A DNA stretch of 64,000 nucleotides from Phytohabitans sp037414955 (GTDB lineage Bacteria; Actinomycetota; Actinomycetes; Mycobacteriales; Micromonosporaceae): the NCBI GenBank assembly GCA_037414955.1, contig JBBEWH010000017.1, positions 95,069 through 159,068 of the forward strand, read 5' to 3'. The first letter of the stretch is position 1; each line of letters starts with the position of its first letter. A model generated the notes under the pieces. That model did not search any database. It was not told where the DNA came from and worked only from the letters and a program-made list of their open reading frames with translations. A program made the position numbers and the translations under genes. Shown in pieces: positions 17,939 to 25,900 of this stretch.

Positions 17939-19267
17939 CTAGTGGATGGTGAGCAGATCGGAGACCTTGACGGGCTGCCCGGTCTCGAACGACTGGTTGG
18001 CCGCCAGGCCGGTGAGCAACGCCAGCGCGCCGTCGCGCGCGGACGCGCTCCGGTTCATCGGATCGGTCTCGCCGCCGAACAGCACCCCGGTCATGCGGGC
18101 GTCCGCACCGCCATGCCCGGCCCGGGTGTACCCCGGCACCGGCACCTGCCGCGGCTGCGCCCAGTACGGCCGCACGGTGATCCGCGCCCAGCCCTCCTCG
18201 ACCGCCGCCTGCACGCCGTGCAGCGCCGCGCCCTTGACCTCCCCCGCCGCGTACGGGCTGACGAAGTCGCTCTCGACCACTTCGAGCTCCAGACGACCCT
18301 TGCTGCCGTTGAACATCACCCGGTATCCCTCCCACGGCGCGTACGCCGTGAGGTGGTACGTCATCGTGGCACCCGTGGAGTAGCGGGCCAGCACCGCCAT
18401 GTCGTCTTCGATGGTGACGCCGGGCCCGAAGACATTCTGGTCGCGGTGGTAGCCGTCTTCCGCCTCGGCGTCCAGGTAGAGCGCCCGCAGCTGCGGGTTC
18501 GCCGCGAGTTGGAGGGCGAAGGGGTCGCCCGCGGCCTCGGCGGACCCGTGGGCCCGCGCGTAGTCCCGGGCGTACCCGTGCCGGCGCCCCTCCTCGCCGT
18601 AGAAGAACAGCCGCCCGTACGCGAAGACCTCGACCGGCACTGCGCCCAGCCACCAGTTCACGAGGTCGAAGTGGTGGCTGCTCTTGTGCACCATCAGCCC
18701 GCCGGAGTTGGCCTTGTCCCGGTGCCAGCGCCGGAAGTAATCGGCGCCGTGCCGCACGTCGAGCAGCCACTCGAAGTGCACCGAGCCGACCTCGCCGATC
18801 TCGCCGTCGGCGAGCACCTGGCGGACCCGCTCGTGCAGCGGGTTGTACCGGTAGTTGAACGCGACGGTGACGTGCCGGCCGGTCTCGGCCACCGCGTCCA
18901 GGATGCGCTGGCACCGCGGCACGTCGATGGTCATCGGCTTCTCGGTCACCACGTCCCGGCCGGCGTGCAGCGCCGCCACGATGTACTCGTCGTGGGTGCG
19001 GTCGACACTGGTCACCAGCGCGACGTCGACCCGCTCCGCGTCGAGCATCTTGGTGAACTCGCCCGCCTGGTAGGTCGGCACCGCGTCCGCGCCGAGCTCC
19101 TCCAGCCAGGTGTTGTGCGTGTCCATGCGGGTCTGGTTGACGTCGGCGAAGGCGACGAGTTCGGCCCGGTCCGCGTGGTCGCGAACGATCGACCGGACGA
19201 ACATCTCGGCGCGCGACCCGGTGCCGACGAGGGCATAGCGGAGCCGCCGCCGCGACTGTTCCGACAT
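17939..19267 (-). CDS. Gfo/Idh/MocA-family oxidoreductase, first gene of the uronate operon
   Basis: A 442-residue protein from ATG 19267 (MSEQSRRRLRYAL) with GGAGG 8 nt upstream. The Rossmann fold shows YALVGTGSRAEMFVRS and FADVNQTRMD. The substrate-lysine motif is VVTEKPMTIDVPRCQ, followed by the conserved VAFNYRYNPLHERVRQVL and HKSSHHFDLVNWWLG. The C-terminal domain contains an insertion around LRALYLDAEAEDGYHRDQNVFG. It resembles oxidoreductases found with glycan-use operons and may process a modified uronate or unsaturated sugar; the substrate cannot be named. It leads the minus-strand operon and is divergent from the LacI gene, with a 295-bp regulatory region between. Confidence 0.82.
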   Translation of the reverse strand: MSEQSRRRLRYALVGTGSRAEMFVRSIVRDHADRAELVAFADVNQTRMDTHNTWLEELGADAVPTYQAGEFTKMLDAERVDVALVTSVDRTHDEYIVAALHAGRDVVTEKPMTIDVPRCQRILDAVAETGRHVTVAFNYRYNPLHERVRQVLADGEIGEVGSVHFEWLLDVRHGADYFRRWHRDKANSGGLMVHKSSHHFDLVNWWLGAVPVEVFAYGRLFFYGEEGRRHGYARDYARAHGSAEAAGDPFALQLAANPQLRALYLDAEAEDGYHRDQNVFGPGVTIEDDMAVLARYSTGATMTYHLTAYAPWEGYRVMFNGSKGRLELEVVESDFVSPYAAGEVKGAALHGVQAAVEEGWARITVRPYWAQPRQVPVPGYTRAGHGGADARMTGVLFGGETDPMNRSASARDGALALLTGLAANQSFETGQPVKVSDLLTIH

Positions 19268-19299
19268 CGAGCATTCCTCCCGCGGGTGAGGCAGACGTT

Positions 19300-19348
19300 C
19301 TGCAAAGGTTTGCAGCAGAAATATTCCCGAGCCGTCGCTGCGCGTCAA
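19300..19348 (-). promoter_or_regulatory. uronate-operon promoter with LacI-type operator
   Basis: Minus strand: -35 TTGACG (19348-19343), 17-bp spacer, -10 AATATT (19325-19320). Immediately downstream is the perfect palindrome CTGCAAAGGTTTGCAG (19300-19315), placed where a repressor would block initiation. The adjacent LacI protein is the obvious candidate ligand. Confidence 0.65.
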
Positions 19349-19442
19349 CGCTTTCCGGAAAAGTGACCTGATTTATCCCTTTAGGCCCGTCTTGGAGCGC
19401 TCCCGGCGTCCCTCGTCGCAACGAAGCCGTAACCCAACCCCG

Positions 19443-19471
19443 TTGACAGCGGCGCAACCGTTTGCATTAAT
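19443..19471 (+). promoter_or_regulatory. LacI gene promoter with internal operator
   Basis: Plus strand: TTGACA (19443-19448), 17-bp spacer, ATTAAT (19466-19471). The spacer contains GCAACCGTTTGC (19454-19465), an imperfect palindrome of the same type as the site at 19300, suggesting autoregulation. Confidence 0.55.
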
Positions 19472-19562
19472 TGGCCCACCCGAGTGACGACTGCCACACG
19501 GAACCACCGGCGACCAGCGACAACGACGCCGACCAGGAACGACGAGGGAAAGGAGCAGATGC

Positions 19563-20609
19563 GTGCCGGCCACCATCCGCGACGTCGCGCGCGCGTCTGG
19601 CGTGCACATCTCCACCGTGTCGCGCACGTTCTCCGCACCCCACCTTGTCAACCCGGAGACCCGCAGCCGGGTGCTGGCCTGTGCCGAGCACCTCGGCTAC
19701 CGGCCGAACCGGGCCGCACGCGCGCTGATCACCGGCCGCACGCACAACATCGGCCTGATCGTCGCGGACATCGCCAACCCCTTCTTCCCACCCCTGATCA
19801 AGGCCGCGGAGAGCCAGGCCCGGCATCGGGATTACCACATCTTCGTCACGGACACCAACGAAGACCCCGCCGTCGAGGAAGAGCTCGTCCACACCCTGGC
19901 CAAGCAGGTCGACGGCGTGCTGCTGTGCAGTCCGCGCATGAACAACAGCCTCATCGAACAGCTCAGCCGCGAGGTGCCGCTGGTCGTGATCAACCGGCAC
20001 ATCGCCGGGCTGCCCACGGTCGTGATGGACGTCGGGCAGGGGGCCCGCCTCGCCATCGAACACCTGATCGGGCTCGGCCACCGCACCATCGTCCTGCTCG
20101 GCGGGCCGCGCGGCTCCTGGACCAACCGGGAGATCCGGCGCTCCGCCACCGCGGCGGCGCGCGCGGCCGACGCCGAGCTCACCATCCTCGGGCCCAACCA
20201 GCCCACGGAAGACGGCGGCGTCGCGCAGGCCGAGCATGTGCGTCGCGCTGGCGCCACCGCCGTCCTGGCCTACAACGACCTCATGGCCATCGGCCTTATC
20301 GAAGGCCTGACCTCGCAAGGTGTCCGGGTGCCCGAAGACGTCAGCGTCATCGGCATCGACGACATCGCCCTCAGCCGGCTCACCCGGCCCAAATTGACGA
20401 CGGTGGCCACCCCAACCGCAGCCGCCGGCCGGGCGGCCGTCGACATGCTCCTGCAGAACGACGGTTCCTTCTCCGCACGCGTGGGTCGCGGCGGAGCGCG
20501 GGCCGTCAGCGACGACCGCCGCACCACCGCACAGGTAACGCTCCAGACCGAACTGGTCGTCCGCGACTCGACGGGTCCCGCGCCCGGAGTCACCTCAGTC
20601 AAGGAGTGA
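19563..20609 (+). CDS. LacI-family transcriptional regulator of the pectin/uronate island
   Basis: A 348-residue repressor from GTG 19563, with AAAGGAG 8 nt upstream. The N-terminal LacI headpiece is complete: TIRDVARASGVHISTVSRTF, then RVLACAEHLGYRPNRAARAL with the hinge helix. The periplasmic-binding-like effector domain follows (NIGLIVADIANPFFPPLIKA, VLAYNDLMAIGLIEGL, VIGIDDIALSRLTRPKLTTV). A non-conserved insertion of about 17 residues (SARVGRGGARAVSDDRR) precedes the last strand. It lies between the uronate operon and the sugar importer and reads into the importer, so I infer repression of both until a pectin-derived sugar binds. The effector is unknown. Confidence 0.9.
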   Translation: MPATIRDVARASGVHISTVSRTFSAPHLVNPETRSRVLACAEHLGYRPNRAARALITGRTHNIGLIVADIANPFFPPLIKAAESQARHRDYHIFVTDTNEDPAVEEELVHTLAKQVDGVLLCSPRMNNSLIEQLSREVPLVVINRHIAGLPTVVMDVGQGARLAIEHLIGLGHRTIVLLGGPRGSWTNREIRRSATAAARAADAELTILGPNQPTEDGGVAQAEHVRRAGATAVLAYNDLMAIGLIEGLTSQGVRVPEDVSVIGIDDIALSRLTRPKLTTVATPTAAAGRAAVDMLLQNDGSFSARVGRGGARAVSDDRRTTAQVTLQTELVVRDSTGPAPGVTSVKE

Positions 20610-20618
20610 GCACCCACA

Positions 20619-21926
20619 ATGCACCCCCTTCCCCGTACCAACCGGCGTCGGCTGCTGCGCGGCATGGCCGCGGTGGCCGTGGCGCTGCCCCTTTCCCTCG
20701 GTGCGGCCGCCTGCGGCGGCGACGATGACAACTCCGGGTCCGAAGCCAAGGGCCCGGTCGAGCTGAACGTCTTCTACTGGGGCAGCGAGAAGCGCGCCGA
20801 GCTGACCCAGAAGGCGCTCGACGCGTACAAGGCGAAGCACCCCGACGTCAGCTTCAAGGTCACGTGGCAGGCCAACCAGGGGTACAGCGACAAACTGGCC
20901 ACCCTGGCCGCCTCTGGCGACGTGCCGGACCTCTTCGCCACCGACGACAACATGCTGGCCGACTTCGCGGGCCGCAACGTGACCGCGGACCTGACCGAGT
21001 ACAAGGGCGGCAAGCTCGACCTCAGCAAGTTCCCGCCCAGCCTGGTCGAGTACGGCACGGTCGACGGCAAGCTGGTCGGCGTCGCAGCCGGTGAGAACAC
21101 GCAGGGTCTGGTCTACAACAAGACGCTGGTCACCGGCGCCGGGCTGCCCGAGCCGCAGACCGGCTGGACCTGGGAGCAGCTCATCGACTGGGCCGCGCAG
21201 GTGACCACGAAGACCAAGGTGCCCGGCACGATGGACCCCAGCGCCGACTACAAGGCTTTCTGGGTGTGGCTGCGCCAGCAGGGCAAGCAGCTCTACGACG
21301 GCAAGCAGTTCGGTTTCACCGCCGACGACCTCGCCAAGTGGTTCACGCTGTGGAAGGGCGCACGCGACAAGGGTGCGACGCCGACGCCCGACGTGATCCA
21401 CGAGGGCAACGTCACCGACATCAGCAAGCAGCTCGTGCTCAGCAAGAAGGCCGCCACCTCGTGGGTGTGGGTCAACCAGATGCCGGAACTGAAGAAGAAC
21501 ACCAAGGACGAGCTGGGCGTCGTCGCCTACCCCGGCGACCCCAGCGCGCAGTGGGCGCGCGCCTCGATGTACTGGAACGTGGCCCGCGGCAGCGAGCACA
21601 AGGACACCGCGGTCGACGTCATCAACTTCCTGGTGAACGACGCCGAAGCGGTCGACACCCTCGGCACCGACCGTGGTTTGCCGTCCAACACGGAGCTCCG
21701 GGCGAAGTTCGCGGAGACCGTCACGGACCCGGCCATGAAGCAGTCCATCCAGGTCGAGACCGACCTGGCGGCCAAGTTCGGCCAGGCCCCGCAGGTGCCG
21801 CCGCAGGGCCACAGCAGCTTCCGGTCCGAGCTCGTGAAGGCGGCGGAGAGTGTCCAGTTCGGACGCGCGACGCCGGAGAAGGCCGCGGCCGACCTGATCG
21901 CGGCCGTACAGCCGAAACTCGGCTGA
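20619..21926 (+). CDS. CUT1 sugar-binding lipoprotein, copy 1
   Basis: A 435-residue extracellular solute-binding protein. The N-terminus has twin arginines (NRRRLLRG) and a lipobox ending AAAC at about residue 32, so it is probably a Tat- or Sec-exported lipoprotein. The mature protein opens LNVFYWGSEKRAELTQKAL and carries typical CUT1 features (PDLFATDDNMLADFA, ENTQGLVYNKTL, TMDPSADYKAFWVWLRQQ, VINFLVNDAEAVDTLG). It begins 9 bp after the LacI stop with AAGGAG upstream and is followed by two permeases. The closest relative in the window is the lipoprotein at 24.5 kb. The likely ligand is an oligogalacturonide or other pectin fragment, inferred from location. Confidence 0.9.
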   Translation: MHPLPRTNRRRLLRGMAAVAVALPLSLGAAACGGDDDNSGSEAKGPVELNVFYWGSEKRAELTQKALDAYKAKHPDVSFKVTWQANQGYSDKLATLAASGDVPDLFATDDNMLADFAGRNVTADLTEYKGGKLDLSKFPPSLVEYGTVDGKLVGVAAGENTQGLVYNKTLVTGAGLPEPQTGWTWEQLIDWAAQVTTKTKVPGTMDPSADYKAFWVWLRQQGKQLYDGKQFGFTADDLAKWFTLWKGARDKGATPTPDVIHEGNVTDISKQLVLSKKAATSWVWVNQMPELKKNTKDELGVVAYPGDPSAQWARASMYWNVARGSEHKDTAVDVINFLVNDAEAVDTLGTDRGLPSNTELRAKFAETVTDPAMKQSIQVETDLAAKFGQAPQVPPQGHSSFRSELVKAAESVQFGRATPEKAAADLIAAVQPKLG

Positions 21927-21953
21927 GCCCAAGCAAGTGAGAGGAGAGAGCTC

Positions 21954-22937
21954 GTGGCGTTGACCACGGCGAACGAGCCGTCGGTACGCGCGAGCCAGGC
22001 CACCGGGGCTTCCGCCACGCGGCGGAAGCCCCGGCGCGGCCCGCAGCGCGAAGGTCTGGCGGGGTACATCTTCCTGTCGCCCTGGCTCATCGGTTTGATG
22101 GGCGTCACGGCGATACCGATGCTCCTGTCGCTGTACCTGAGTTTCACCAACTACGACGTCCTCAGCCCGTGGAGCGAGGTCGAGTGGGTCGGGTTGGCCA
22201 ACTACAAACGAATGTTCACCAGCGATCCGTCGTACTGGCACTCGGTCTCCGTCACGCTCCAGTTCGCGTTGATCGCGGTACCCCTCAAGCTCGCCGCCGC
22301 ACTCGGCGTGGCGCTGCTGCTCAACCGGGCCTGGCGCGGGGTCGGTCTGTTCCGCGGCCTCTTCTACCTGCCGTCGCTCATCGGCGGCAGCGTGGCGCTG
22401 GCCATGGTCTGGGTGGCGATGTTCAACCGGGACGGCGCGTTCAACGGCTTCCTGCGAATGTTCGGCATCGAGGGTCAGCCGTGGGTCAACGACCCGACGT
22501 GGGCGCTGGAAACCCTGATGGTGCTGGCCATCTGGCAGTTCGGCGCGCCGATGGTCATCTTCCTGGCCGGGCTCAAGCAGGTGCCGACCGAGCTCTACGA
22601 GGCCGCGTCGGTCGACGGCGCCGGCCGGGTCCGCCAGTTCCTCAGCATCACGCTGCCGATGCTGTCCCCGGTCATCTTCTTCAACCTGGTGCTGGAGACC
22701 ATCAACGGCTTCCAGGGGTTCACGGCGGCGTTCGTGCTCAGCAACGGCACCGGCGGTCCAGTCGACTCGACGCTGATGTACACGCTCAACCTCTACATCA
22801 AGGGCTTCACGGAGTACGAGATGGGCTACGCGTCCGCGATGGCGTGGGTGTTCCTGGTTGTCATCGGCCTCATCACCACGGTGCTGTTCAGCACCGGCCG
22901 GTTCTGGGTGCACTACTCGGATGGAGATGACCGCTGA
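21954..22937 (+). CDS. CUT1 sugar ABC transporter permease (MalF type)
   Basis: A 327-residue permease from GTG 21954 with GAGGAGAG upstream. After a cytoplasmic arm of about 30 residues, six hydrophobic segments are visible (IFLSPWLIGLMGVTAIPMLL and others). The EAA loop appears as ELYEAASVDGAGRVRQFLSI, the contact site for the ATPase. The stop overlaps the next permease start as TGATG. It forms the membrane heterodimer with the downstream gene. Confidence 0.92.
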   Translation: MALTTANEPSVRASQATGASATRRKPRRGPQREGLAGYIFLSPWLIGLMGVTAIPMLLSLYLSFTNYDVLSPWSEVEWVGLANYKRMFTSDPSYWHSVSVTLQFALIAVPLKLAAALGVALLLNRAWRGVGLFRGLFYLPSLIGGSVALAMVWVAMFNRDGAFNGFLRMFGIEGQPWVNDPTWALETLMVLAIWQFGAPMVIFLAGLKQVPTELYEAASVDGAGRVRQFLSITLPMLSPVIFFNLVLETINGFQGFTAAFVLSNGTGGPVDSTLMYTLNLYIKGFTEYEMGYASAMAWVFLVVIGLITTVLFSTGRFWVHYSDGDDR

Positions 22938-23812
22938 TGGCCACCCAGACACAGGCGGTTTCCCGCCGCCGCTCCGGCTTCGGCCGCGGCGTGGTCCGCT
23001 ACGCCGTCCTCGTGCTGCTCCTCGTGGTCGTGCTGTACCCGCTGGCGTGGATGCTCGGCACCTCGTTCAAGGGACAGACCGAGATCGTCAGCAACACCGG
23101 TCTGCTGCCCGGCGACTTCTCGCCCGGCAACTACACCGATGGCTGGGGTCACTTCGACGTCAGCTTCGGCCGGTTCTTCCTCAACAGCACGATGGTGGCG
23201 CTGCTGACGGTCATCGGAAACGCGGCCTCCTGCCTGGTCGCCGCGTACGCCTTCGCCCGGCTGCGGTTCCCGCTGCGCGGCTTCTGGTTCGCCATCATGA
23301 TCGGCACGCTGCTGCTGCCGCAGCACGTGCTGACCGTGCCGCAGTACATCCTGTTCAAGCAGTTCGGCTGGGTCGGCGGCGACTGGCCGTACCTGCCGCT
23401 GCTGGTGCCGCAGTTCCTCGCCACCGAGGCGTTCTTCGTGTTCCTCATGGTGCAGTTCATGCGCGGCATCCCGCGCGAGCTGGACGAGGCCGCCAAGATC
23501 GACGGTGCCAGCCCGTTCGGCATCTTCCGGTACGTCATGCTGCCGCTCAGCCGCCCGGCGCTGGTCACCACGGCGATCTTCTCGTTCATCTGGACCTGGA
23601 ACGAGTTCTTCCGGCAGCTCGTATACCTGTCCGACCTGTCGGACTACACGATCCCGGTGGCGATGACCCTGTTCATCGACTCCACCGGGCAGAGCGCGAT
23701 CGGTCCGATGTTCGCGATGTCGGTACTGTCGCTGTTGCCGGTGTTCCTGTTCTTCGTGGCATTCCAGCGCCTCCTGGTCGAGGGCATCAACACCAGCGGC
23801 CTCAAGGGTTAA
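22937..23812 (+). CDS. CUT1 sugar ABC transporter permease (MalG type)
   Basis: A 291-residue permease, translationally coupled to the preceding one. The first membrane helix is YAVLVLLLVVVLYPLAWML. The EAA loop reads ELDEAAKIDGASPFGIFRYV, and the protein ends with a short tail LVEGINTSGLKG as in MalG relatives. No ATPase gene follows, so energy coupling must come from a gene elsewhere, most simply the MsmK-type ATPase at 3.6 kb. Confidence 0.92.
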   Translation: MATQTQAVSRRRSGFGRGVVRYAVLVLLLVVVLYPLAWMLGTSFKGQTEIVSNTGLLPGDFSPGNYTDGWGHFDVSFGRFFLNSTMVALLTVIGNAASCLVAAYAFARLRFPLRGFWFAIMIGTLLLPQHVLTVPQYILFKQFGWVGGDWPYLPLLVPQFLATEAFFVFLMVQFMRGIPRELDEAAKIDGASPFGIFRYVMLPLSRPALVTTAIFSFIWTWNEFFRQLVYLSDLSDYTIPVAMTLFIDSTGQSAIGPMFAMSVLSLLPVFLFFVAFQRLLVEGINTSGLKG

Positions 23813-23818
23813 ACCGGA

Positions 23819-24469
23819 GTGCCGAAGGTAGCTGGTGGCGTGGCTGAGGAAGCAGGTCGAGGCGTGATGGATGCTGAGGCACCTCGCCGAGTGGGAGCGC
23901 TCGACACCGTGCGGAACGCCGCGGACCTGGCGTTGTTGGGCATCCTCACCACGGTCGGGTCGCTCGGGGTGGTGACCGCCGGCGCGGCGGTCGCCACCGC
24001 CAGCGCCGCGGTCCACGACTGGCACGGCGGCGACGCGGCCTGGCCGTCGCTGCGGGTCACCCTCCGCCGGTACCTCCGGGGTCTGCTGCCGGGCATCCTC
24101 CCGGCGCTGATCGCCGTCGTGGGCGCGGCGCTGCTCACCGTCAACCTCTCCGCCATCACGCGCGGCGTGGTGCCCGGTGGGGCGCCGCTGGCGGTCGCGA
24201 CGATCGCGCTCATGGCAGCGGCCGCTGGGTACGCCGGCATCGCGGTCGTCGAGGTCGGGCGCCAGGGCGGGACGGGCTGGCGGGCGGCGGCCGGCTCGGC
24301 GTACCGGATCGCGCAACGACGACCGGCGGCGGTGCTGGCGGGTGCCGGCGTGATCGCGCTGGTCGTCGCTCTCGGTCTGATGATCATCCCGGTACTGACG
24401 CCGGTGCTCACCGGCTACGCGATCCTCGCCCTCCACGCCGTAACCCGCCGCCTCGCCCCCTCTTCATGA
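23819..24469 (+). CDS. DUF624/YesL-like membrane protein
   Basis: A 216-residue integral membrane protein with about four to five hydrophobic segments (LALLGILTTVGSLGVVTAGA, ILPALIAVVGAALLTVN, AVLAGAGVIALVVALGLMII). The early pattern of a helix followed by a tryptophan-containing loop (HDWHGGDAAWPSLRVTLRRY) resembles YesL/DUF624 proteins, which commonly accompany CUT1 importers for plant polysaccharides. GTG 23819 lies 6 bp after the permease stop; ATG 23867 (MDAEAPRRVG) is an alternative start. Its stop codon is the TGA inside palindrome copy 5. Its exact role in uptake is unknown. Confidence 0.7.
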   Translation: MPKVAGGVAEEAGRGVMDAEAPRRVGALDTVRNAADLALLGILTTVGSLGVVTAGAAVATASAAVHDWHGGDAAWPSLRVTLRRYLRGLLPGILPALIAVVGAALLTVNLSAITRGVVPGGAPLAVATIALMAAAAGYAGIAVVEVGRQGGTGWRAAAGSAYRIAQRRPAAVLAGAGVIALVVALGLMIIPVLTPVLTGYAILALHAVTRRLAPSS

Positions 24470-24519
24470 TCAAGGCGTCCCTCACGTAGTTCTGACTACT
24501 TGAGGGACGCCTTGATCAT
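24466..24519. repeat. 54-bp palindrome, family A, copy 5
   Basis: Arms ATGATCAAGGCGTCCCTCA..., with the CCT/AGG change present on both arms (compensatory). It supplies the stop codon of the DUF624 gene and precedes the second binding-protein gene. Confidence 0.83.
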
Positions 24520-24542
24520 GAGGATGGATTAGGGTTCGACGG

Positions 24543-25838
24543 GTGCGTCTGACTACTGGGATCCGTGCGCTCGGAGCACTCGTTGTCACCGCGGCGCTGC
24601 TGGCCGCGACCGCGTGCACCGACGACTCCGGCGAGGCCGCGAGCCAGGACGAGCAGGTCCAGATCAACGTCTACTGGTGGGGCGGCGAGACCCGGGCTGA
24701 GCTGACCGAGAAGGCGCTCAAGCTCTACACCGAACGCAACCCCACCGTGACGTTCAAGCTGAACTGGCGGGGCAACCAGGGCTACTACGACAACCTCGCC
24801 ACCCAGGCCGCCGGCCCGGACGCGCCGGACCTCTTCCAGATCGACGACAACTACCTGACCGAGTACGCCGAGCGGAACGTCACGCTCGACCTCAACCCCT
24901 ACATCGCGAGCGGCCAGCTCGACATCTCCAAGCTGCCGCCAAGCCTCGCCCAGTACGGCCAGGTCGGCGGCCGCACGGCGGGCGTCGCCGCCGCGGAGAA
25001 CACCCCCGCGATGGTGTACAACCGCACGCTGATCAAGCGGTTGAACGTGTCCGAGCCCACCATCGGCATGTCCTACGAGCAGCTGTTCACCTGGGCCACC
25101 CAGATCACCAACCTCACCAACAGCGAGGTGGCCGGCACGATGGACCCCTCGGCCGACTACAAGGCGCTGTGGCTGTGGCTGCGCGCGCAGGGCAAGGAGC
25201 TCTACAACGGCCGCCAGCTCGGCTTCACCGCGGCTGACCTGACGAAGTGGTACCAGATGTGGAAGACGGCGCGCGACAACGGCATCGCGCCGAGCATCGA
25301 GACCATCCAGGAGGCCAACAGCGGCGACGTGTCGAAGCAGGCTGTCGCCACCGGCCGGGCCGCCACCTCGTTCATGTGGTCCAACCAGCTCCCCGAGCTG
25401 CAGCGCAACACGAAGGACGAACTGGCCCTGGTGTCCTACCCGGGCGACCCGAAGGCGCAGTGGGCGCGCGCCTCGCTCTACTGGTCGGCGTTCCGCGGCA
25501 CCCGGCACGCGGACACCGTGGTCGACGTCATCAACTTCCTGGTCAACGACCCGGATGCGGGCAAGATCCTGGGCACCGAGCGCGGGCTCAGCCCGAACAC
25601 CGACGTCCGCAAGGCGGTCGCGCAGTCCGCGACCGACCAGATCTCCAAAGCCACGATCAACTTCGAGAACACCATCACGCCGAAGTTCGGCGCCGCGCCG
25701 GTGCCGCCGCCGAAGGGCCACCCGAAGGTGCGGTCGCTCCTCGTCACGGCCGCGGAGAGCGTGCAGGCCGGCGAAGCGACGCCGCAGGATGCCGCGGAAA
25801 GCCTCGTCCGCGAGGCGAACGCCGCCCTCGCCTCCTAA
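24543..25838 (+). CDS. CUT1 sugar-binding lipoprotein, copy 2
   Basis: A 431-residue paralogue of the binding protein at 20.6 kb, starting at GTG 24543. The lipobox is LLAATAC (about residue 25), here without twin arginines. Large blocks are shared with copy 1 in the same order: the YWWGGETRAELTEKAL start, TMDPSADYKALWLWLR, ELQRNTKDELALVSYPGDP, QWARASLYW, DVINFLVNDP and the C-terminal VPPPKGHPKVRSLL. It therefore arose by duplication within the locus. It has no permeases of its own and probably feeds the same channel with a different or size-variant ligand. Confidence 0.88.
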   Translation: MRLTTGIRALGALVVTAALLAATACTDDSGEAASQDEQVQINVYWWGGETRAELTEKALKLYTERNPTVTFKLNWRGNQGYYDNLATQAAGPDAPDLFQIDDNYLTEYAERNVTLDLNPYIASGQLDISKLPPSLAQYGQVGGRTAGVAAAENTPAMVYNRTLIKRLNVSEPTIGMSYEQLFTWATQITNLTNSEVAGTMDPSADYKALWLWLRAQGKELYNGRQLGFTAADLTKWYQMWKTARDNGIAPSIETIQEANSGDVSKQAVATGRAATSFMWSNQLPELQRNTKDELALVSYPGDPKAQWARASLYWSAFRGTRHADTVVDVINFLVNDPDAGKILGTERGLSPNTDVRKAVAQSATDQISKATINFENTITPKFGAAPVPPPKGHPKVRSLLVTAAESVQAGEATPQDAAESLVREANAALAS

Positions 25839-25846
25839 CCCTCACC

Positions 25847-25900
25847 ATGATCAAGGCGTCCTTCAAGTCGTTATAGCTACGTGAGGGACGCCTTGATCAT
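25847..25900. repeat. 54-bp palindrome, family A, copy 6
   Basis: Full-length copy with several mismatches near the centre. It lies between convergent genes, and its right-arm TGA is the stop of the Hsp70-propeller gene. Confidence 0.82.

Noticed and set aside
16598..19366. Long plus-strand ORF (922 residues) opposite uxaC and the oxidoreductase
   Set aside because: Antisense shadow of two clearly recognisable genes.
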